From CAYQQR01 sp964420035 (lineage in GTDB: Bacteria; Bacteroidota; Bacteroidia; Bacteroidales; SM23-62): DNA of 64,000 bases. Numbering within the stretch: the stretch's first letter is position 1; every line of letters begins with the position of its first letter. Below the pieces are notes generated by a model. That model did not search any database. It was given only the letters and a program-made list of their open reading frames with translations, and was not told where the DNA came from. The translations under genes and the position numbers were made by a program. Positions 60,455 through 64,000 of this stretch are shown piece after piece. The stretch covers positions 1-64,000 of the forward strand of contig CAYQQR010000002.1 of assembly GCA_964420035.1 (NCBI GenBank), given 5' to 3'.

Positions 60455-63400
60455 ATGCTGCTTTTGGGGCGCCAAAAACTATATATCCTTTTTTTCTTCC
60501 TGCTGGCCCACATGCAGGTAACCGGTATGCCTGCACCTTATCTCCGGAGCAGAATATTTACCATTGAGCAAGGACTTACCGGATCGGAGATCACGGTTGT
60601 CTTCCAGGATTCTTATGGATTTCTATGGATAGGTGCCAAGAACGGACTCAATCGTTATGACGGGTACCGTTTCAGAAACTACCGGGCCAGACCGGGCCAG
60701 CAAGGTTTCCTGGCAGGAAATTATATCTATTCCATCACGGAGGATAAGCTTGGAAATTTATGGATCGTTACTTCCCGGGGCCTAAGCAGGTACATCCGGG
60801 AAAATGATGTTTTCGATTCACCTTCTCTCGGATTTTTGCCACGGGTACCCGGCCTGAGAAATAATGTACTGAATCTTATCGCTACCAGGCAGGGAGAATT
60901 ATGTATGCTGACCCATAGCGGTATTCTCCTCTGGGACCCGGTAATGGATTCATTGAACATGATTCAAGGGGAATCGCTTTACACAGGAGATTTTCGGCTT
61001 GGTGAAGTTCCCCCCATGATTCGCAACCCGGAGGGATTGATCTGGGCTGGAGGACATCAGGCACTGATCCGCTTCAATCCGCGAACCGGAAACATGCGCA
61101 ATTTCCCATTTCACCCGGAACCCCGGAGTGAAACAGGAAATTATCCTGTTAGGGCTCTTTATGAAGCCTCCGGTCAGCTTTGGGTGGGAACGGAAAAGGG
61201 GTTGTTTACTTTGGAAAAAGGGGGATCAAAACCAGAGCCCGTGCTTTTAAGCGGGAATAATGCCGACCTTTCCCAAACCAAGATCCTTTCCATAACCGGG
61301 GATAAGCAGGGCCGTATCTGGATCGGCACCCCTTCCGGTCTTTATATTTATGATCCATCTACCCGGAAAACAGAGTCCATTACATATCTTGATTTACCTG
61401 CAGGACGTGCACCCCTGACCCAGGTACGGGAATTGTATATCGACAGGTCAGAGATTGTCTGGATCGGAACCATGCAGGGACTGATAAAAAATAAGATCAA
61501 GCGACCCAACTTTATCAGTTATAACAACCGGCCCGGCAGTGTACCGGAGATGTCCGGAAATCAAATCCTTTCGATCTGGCCGCGGGATTCGCTGCACATC
61601 TGGCTGGGGATCGCCGGAGGAGGATTGAATATTGTGAATCGTTCGAATTCCCGGGTCCGGGAATATCATCCCAACCATACACTCCCCGACCGGCGCATCA
61701 ATAATAATATGGTCTACACCATCCATGAAGATAGTGCCGGCAGGATATTCCTGGGTACCGGTGACGGGATCAATGTCATGCTGCCCGGCGAAAATAAGTT
61801 CAGGCGTTTTTGCCAGCTCTATGATGGGATCCCCTGTAACCTTTTACAGAATAATGCCGTGTATGCCCTTGAGGGGATACCATCGGGGCTCTTGTGGATC
61901 GGTACCGAAAGGGGATTGTTCAGCTATGATTTCAGAACCCTTAAGATGAATGAGCACACCCTGATTCCATTGGATGATACCCTGATTCGTCTTCGCTCGG
62001 TATATGACATTGTCCCCAACCGGGACGGCAGTCTTTGGCTGGCTACCTCCGAAGGATTGATGGCCTATAATGCGGATCATCAGAGCAATCAATGGATAAA
62101 CCTCGACAGGGTTGATCGTCCCGGACAAGCTTCCCCGGTTTATACTATACAGAAAACAGGAAAGGATATCCTTTGGGCAGGGACCTCAAATTATCTGGCA
62201 AAATATAACCTGCTGACAGAGGAAATGATCCTTATCGAACAAAAACATGATATTCATTTTGGCACGGTTCAATCCCTGATCTCAGACCGGCATGGTTGCT
62301 TATGGATGAGCTCAAATCACGGTATATTCCGGGTCGATACAAGCAAGATATACATCACTCATTTTGATCTTTCAGATGGCCTGATAAGTCTGGAGTTTAG
62401 CAGGGGAGCTGCCTATGCTGCCGATTGGAATGAGTTGTTTTTCGGAGGGGACGACGGCTTCAGCGTGGTGTGCCCTGATTCCCTGCTTTTCAATGAGCAT
62501 GTGCCACAACTGGCTTTCACCAACCTATTAATCCACAGTGAAGACGGTGATGAAAATGTTCCGGTAATAGCCGGCAACGAGATACTTATTTCTCATGAGC
62601 ATAATTTATTCACCCTGGAATTTGCAGCCATGGATTTCACCTATCCCTTATACAACCGTTACTACTATTCCATGGTTAAAAGGGATGATCCTCCCGAATG
62701 GATTTATCTGGGTAACCGGCATTCCGTTACCTTTTCCAATCTGCCTTCCGGTGCGTACAGGTTCACCCTGCGGGGATCCAATAATGACGGCATCTGGAAC
62801 CAGGAAGGAATAGACCTGTACTTCCGGGTGACCACACCCCTCTGGTTGTCCCGTAAAGCTTACATCTTCTATGTACTGTTTCTTGGAGGAATAATCTATA
62901 TCGGGGTAGCCTACCGGACCCGGAACCTGAGAAGAGCCAACCGCATCCTTCGTGAAAAGGAGCTTGCCGCCCGGGAGGTTGCCCATCAGAAAGAACTGCT
63001 GACCATAAAGAACAAGAACATCACCGACAGCATGAATTATGCCCGGAGGATACAGGAGGCTCTGATCCCTTCGGATCATACGCTGAAACGCGTATTCCCG
63101 GAGTCTTTTATCCTGCACCGTTCCAAGGATATTGTCAGTGGTGATTTTTATTGGATTGGCGAAGATGCGGAAAGTCTTTATGTGGCCAATGTCGACTGTA
63201 CCGGGCATGGTATACCGGGGGCCTTCATGTCCATTCTGGGTTTCGAACTTTTCAGGCAGGTCGTTATACAGGAACGGTACAACGACCCGGGCAAAATACT
63301 GAAGAAGATCAATGAGAATTTTCATGAGATCTTCTTCGAGGCAGGAAATGTCATGCTTAATGACGGTATGGATGTTGCTTTTTGTGTATTTCATAAAAAG

Positions 63401-63772
63401 CACAATTCAGTCAGTTTTGCCGGCGCTTTCAATCCCCTCTACCTGATCAGGGACAATTCCCTGATCGAGTACAAAGGGGAGAAGTTTTCCGTTGGTGTGG
63501 ATCCTGCCGGATATGTGGAAAAAAACTTCAGGACGCACCATATCGACCTCAAAGAAGGCGATGTGCTCTATACCTTTACGGATGGTTATGTCGACCAGTT
63601 TGGAGGACCGGAAGGAAAAAAATTCAAGTACCGTCGCTTACGGCATCTCCTTTTGACGATACATCAATTTCCTATGAATAAGCAATTTGTATTTTTGGAA
63701 AAGACCCTTGAAGATTGGCGGGGGAACATCGATCAGATTGATGACATCCTGATCATCGGTATCAGAGTTTAA
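60455..63772 (+). CDS. Two-component-type periplasmic propeller sensor with SpoIIE phosphatase output
   Basis: An 1105-aa inner-membrane signalling protein. A signal peptide (ILFFFLLAHMQVTG) precedes two seven-bladed reg_prop beta-propellers (about 35-700) recognisable by blades such as GFLWIGAKNGLNRYDG, GNLWIVTSRGLSRY and GSLWLATSEGLMAYN. A Y_Y_Y domain (about 735-795, GAYRFTLRGSNNDGIWN), one membrane helix near 800, a coiled coil and a PP2C/SpoIIE phosphatase (about 855-1105) follow; the metal-binding aspartates are in SGDFYWIGED, NVDCTGHGIPGAFMS, NDGMDVAFCVF and TFTDGYVDQFGG. It would dephosphorylate an anti-sigma antagonist or similar partner after a periplasmic ligand signal. ATG 60455 removes a non-secretory prefix. 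Confidence 0.88.
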   Translation: MLLLGRQKLYILFFFLLAHMQVTGMPAPYLRSRIFTIEQGLTGSEITVVFQDSYGFLWIGAKNGLNRYDGYRFRNYRARPGQQGFLAGNYIYSITEDKLGNLWIVTSRGLSRYIRENDVFDSPSLGFLPRVPGLRNNVLNLIATRQGELCMLTHSGILLWDPVMDSLNMIQGESLYTGDFRLGEVPPMIRNPEGLIWAGGHQALIRFNPRTGNMRNFPFHPEPRSETGNYPVRALYEASGQLWVGTEKGLFTLEKGGSKPEPVLLSGNNADLSQTKILSITGDKQGRIWIGTPSGLYIYDPSTRKTESITYLDLPAGRAPLTQVRELYIDRSEIVWIGTMQGLIKNKIKRPNFISYNNRPGSVPEMSGNQILSIWPRDSLHIWLGIAGGGLNIVNRSNSRVREYHPNHTLPDRRINNNMVYTIHEDSAGRIFLGTGDGINVMLPGENKFRRFCQLYDGIPCNLLQNNAVYALEGIPSGLLWIGTERGLFSYDFRTLKMNEHTLIPLDDTLIRLRSVYDIVPNRDGSLWLATSEGLMAYNADHQSNQWINLDRVDRPGQASPVYTIQKTGKDILWAGTSNYLAKYNLLTEEMILIEQKHDIHFGTVQSLISDRHGCLWMSSNHGIFRVDTSKIYITHFDLSDGLISLEFSRGAAYAADWNELFFGGDDGFSVVCPDSLLFNEHVPQLAFTNLLIHSEDGDENVPVIAGNEILISHEHNLFTLEFAAMDFTYPLYNRYYYSMVKRDDPPEWIYLGNRHSVTFSNLPSGAYRFTLRGSNNDGIWNQEGIDLYFRVTTPLWLSRKAYIFYVLFLGGIIYIGVAYRTRNLRRANRILREKELAAREVAHQKELLTIKNKNITDSMNYARRIQEALIPSDHTLKRVFPESFILHRSKDIVSGDFYWIGEDAESLYVANVDCTGHGIPGAFMSILGFELFRQVVIQERYNDPGKILKKINENFHEIFFEAGNVMLNDGMDVAFCVFHKKHNSVSFAGAFNPLYLIRDNSLIEYKGEKFSVGVDPAGYVEKNFRTHHIDLKEGDVLYTFTDGYVDQFGGPEGKKFKYRRLRHLLLTIHQFPMNKQFVFLEKTLEDWRGNIDQIDDILIIGIRV

Positions 63773-63813
63773 TTCCCCCGGGTTCTACTCTGGGGTTAAT
63801 ACCGTTTATTAAG

Positions 63814-64000
63814 TCACTTCAGCAGCCGATCCATCTTTTCCACAAGTACGTCCATCTGGAAGGGTTTACTGATGTAGTCGTTCATACCAACAGCAAGGCA
63901 TTTTTCCCGGTCTCCCGACATGGCATTGGCGGTGATGGCCAGGATGGGTGTGTTGGTCCGGGTACTGGCTTCCAGTTCCCTGATCTTTTTGGTAGCCAGG
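63814..64000 (-). CDS. Response-regulator receiver domain, C-terminal part (gene runs out of window)
   Basis: The last 61 codons of a minus-strand gene whose start lies beyond position 64000. The translation contains KKIRELEASTRTNTPILAIT (beta-4 with the conserved T), ANAMSGDREKCLAVGMNDYI and SKPFQMDVLVEKMDRLLK (the invariant KPF lysine), which is a CheY-like domain of the kind found at the end of hybrid sensor histidine kinases. It converges with the propeller-SpoIIE gene, 41 bp apart. Confidence 0.88.
   Translation of the reverse strand, partial: LATKKIRELEASTRTNTPILAITANAMSGDREKCLAVGMNDYISKPFQMDVLVEKMDRLLK

Overview
The window is chromosomal DNA of a member of the Bacteroidota, probably the Bacteroidales/Marinilabiliales side, though the exact family cannot be read from sequence alone. 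Support comes from Bacteroidota-restricted families (DUF4290, DUF5683, a T9SS type B sorting domain, the gene order DUF4290-murA), promoters of the TTG-N18/19-TAnnTTTG type instead of sigma70 boxes, general scarcity of Shine-Dalgarno sequences, and zinc-free S14 and L36 in a str-S10-spc-alpha cluster of standard order. No phage, insertion sequence, CRISPR array, rRNA or tRNA was seen. Most of the window is core genome.

Layout: 1-3.7 kb carries a cysteine synthase, a small HAD phosphatase, a lipoprotein glutaminyl cyclase and a lipid kinase. 4.1-6.4 kb is a sugar permease with a ROK sugar kinase. 6.5-13.6 kb runs parA-parB-DUF5683-mltD and then an SGNH esterase with an MBOAT O-acyltransferase, a chromosome-segregation/cell-wall block. 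13.6-20.1 kb is rich in membrane glycosylation genes (DUF2079, GT2, methyltransferase, a multi-spanning unknown, GT39). 20.2-26.5 kb, minus strand, carries an NtrC-like regulator without a DNA-binding domain, Ppx/GppA, a NatAB-like ABC exporter, DnaJ and GrpE. 26.7-31.4 kb is an apparent operon DUF4290-murA-GT2-GT-C. 31.4-37.1 kb holds two secreted proteins, a STAS-like protein and UvrD/PcrA.

37.2-57.6 kb starts with a divergent EF-G paralogue with degraded GTPase motifs, back to back with the promoter of the ribosomal supercluster: rpsL, rpsG, fusA, rpsJ through rplQ, including secY, map, infA, rpmJ and rpoA. A strong terminator follows rplQ. Enolase (with its own terminator), a mitochondrial-type citrate synthase, and a large periplasmic-propeller/SpoIIE-phosphatase sensor follow. 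The window ends in the C-terminus of a response-regulator receiver domain on the minus strand.

The most unusual signals are: the GTPase-degenerate EF-G paralogue at the ribosomal promoter; an rplQ gene whose 3' end has expanded through palindromic and tandem repeats; a family of palindromic intergenic repeats (48 bp identical in two inverted copies 6.8 kb apart, with a core copy between rpsL and rpsG); a MurA with Asp in place of the fosfomycin-target Cys; an NtrC-type regulator lacking HTH with a variant GAFTGA loop; and several promoter elements so close to ATG codons that leaderless mRNAs are implied. I did not find a clearly novel multi-gene system; the strongest system-level candidate is the MltD/SGNH/MBOAT cell-wall block.
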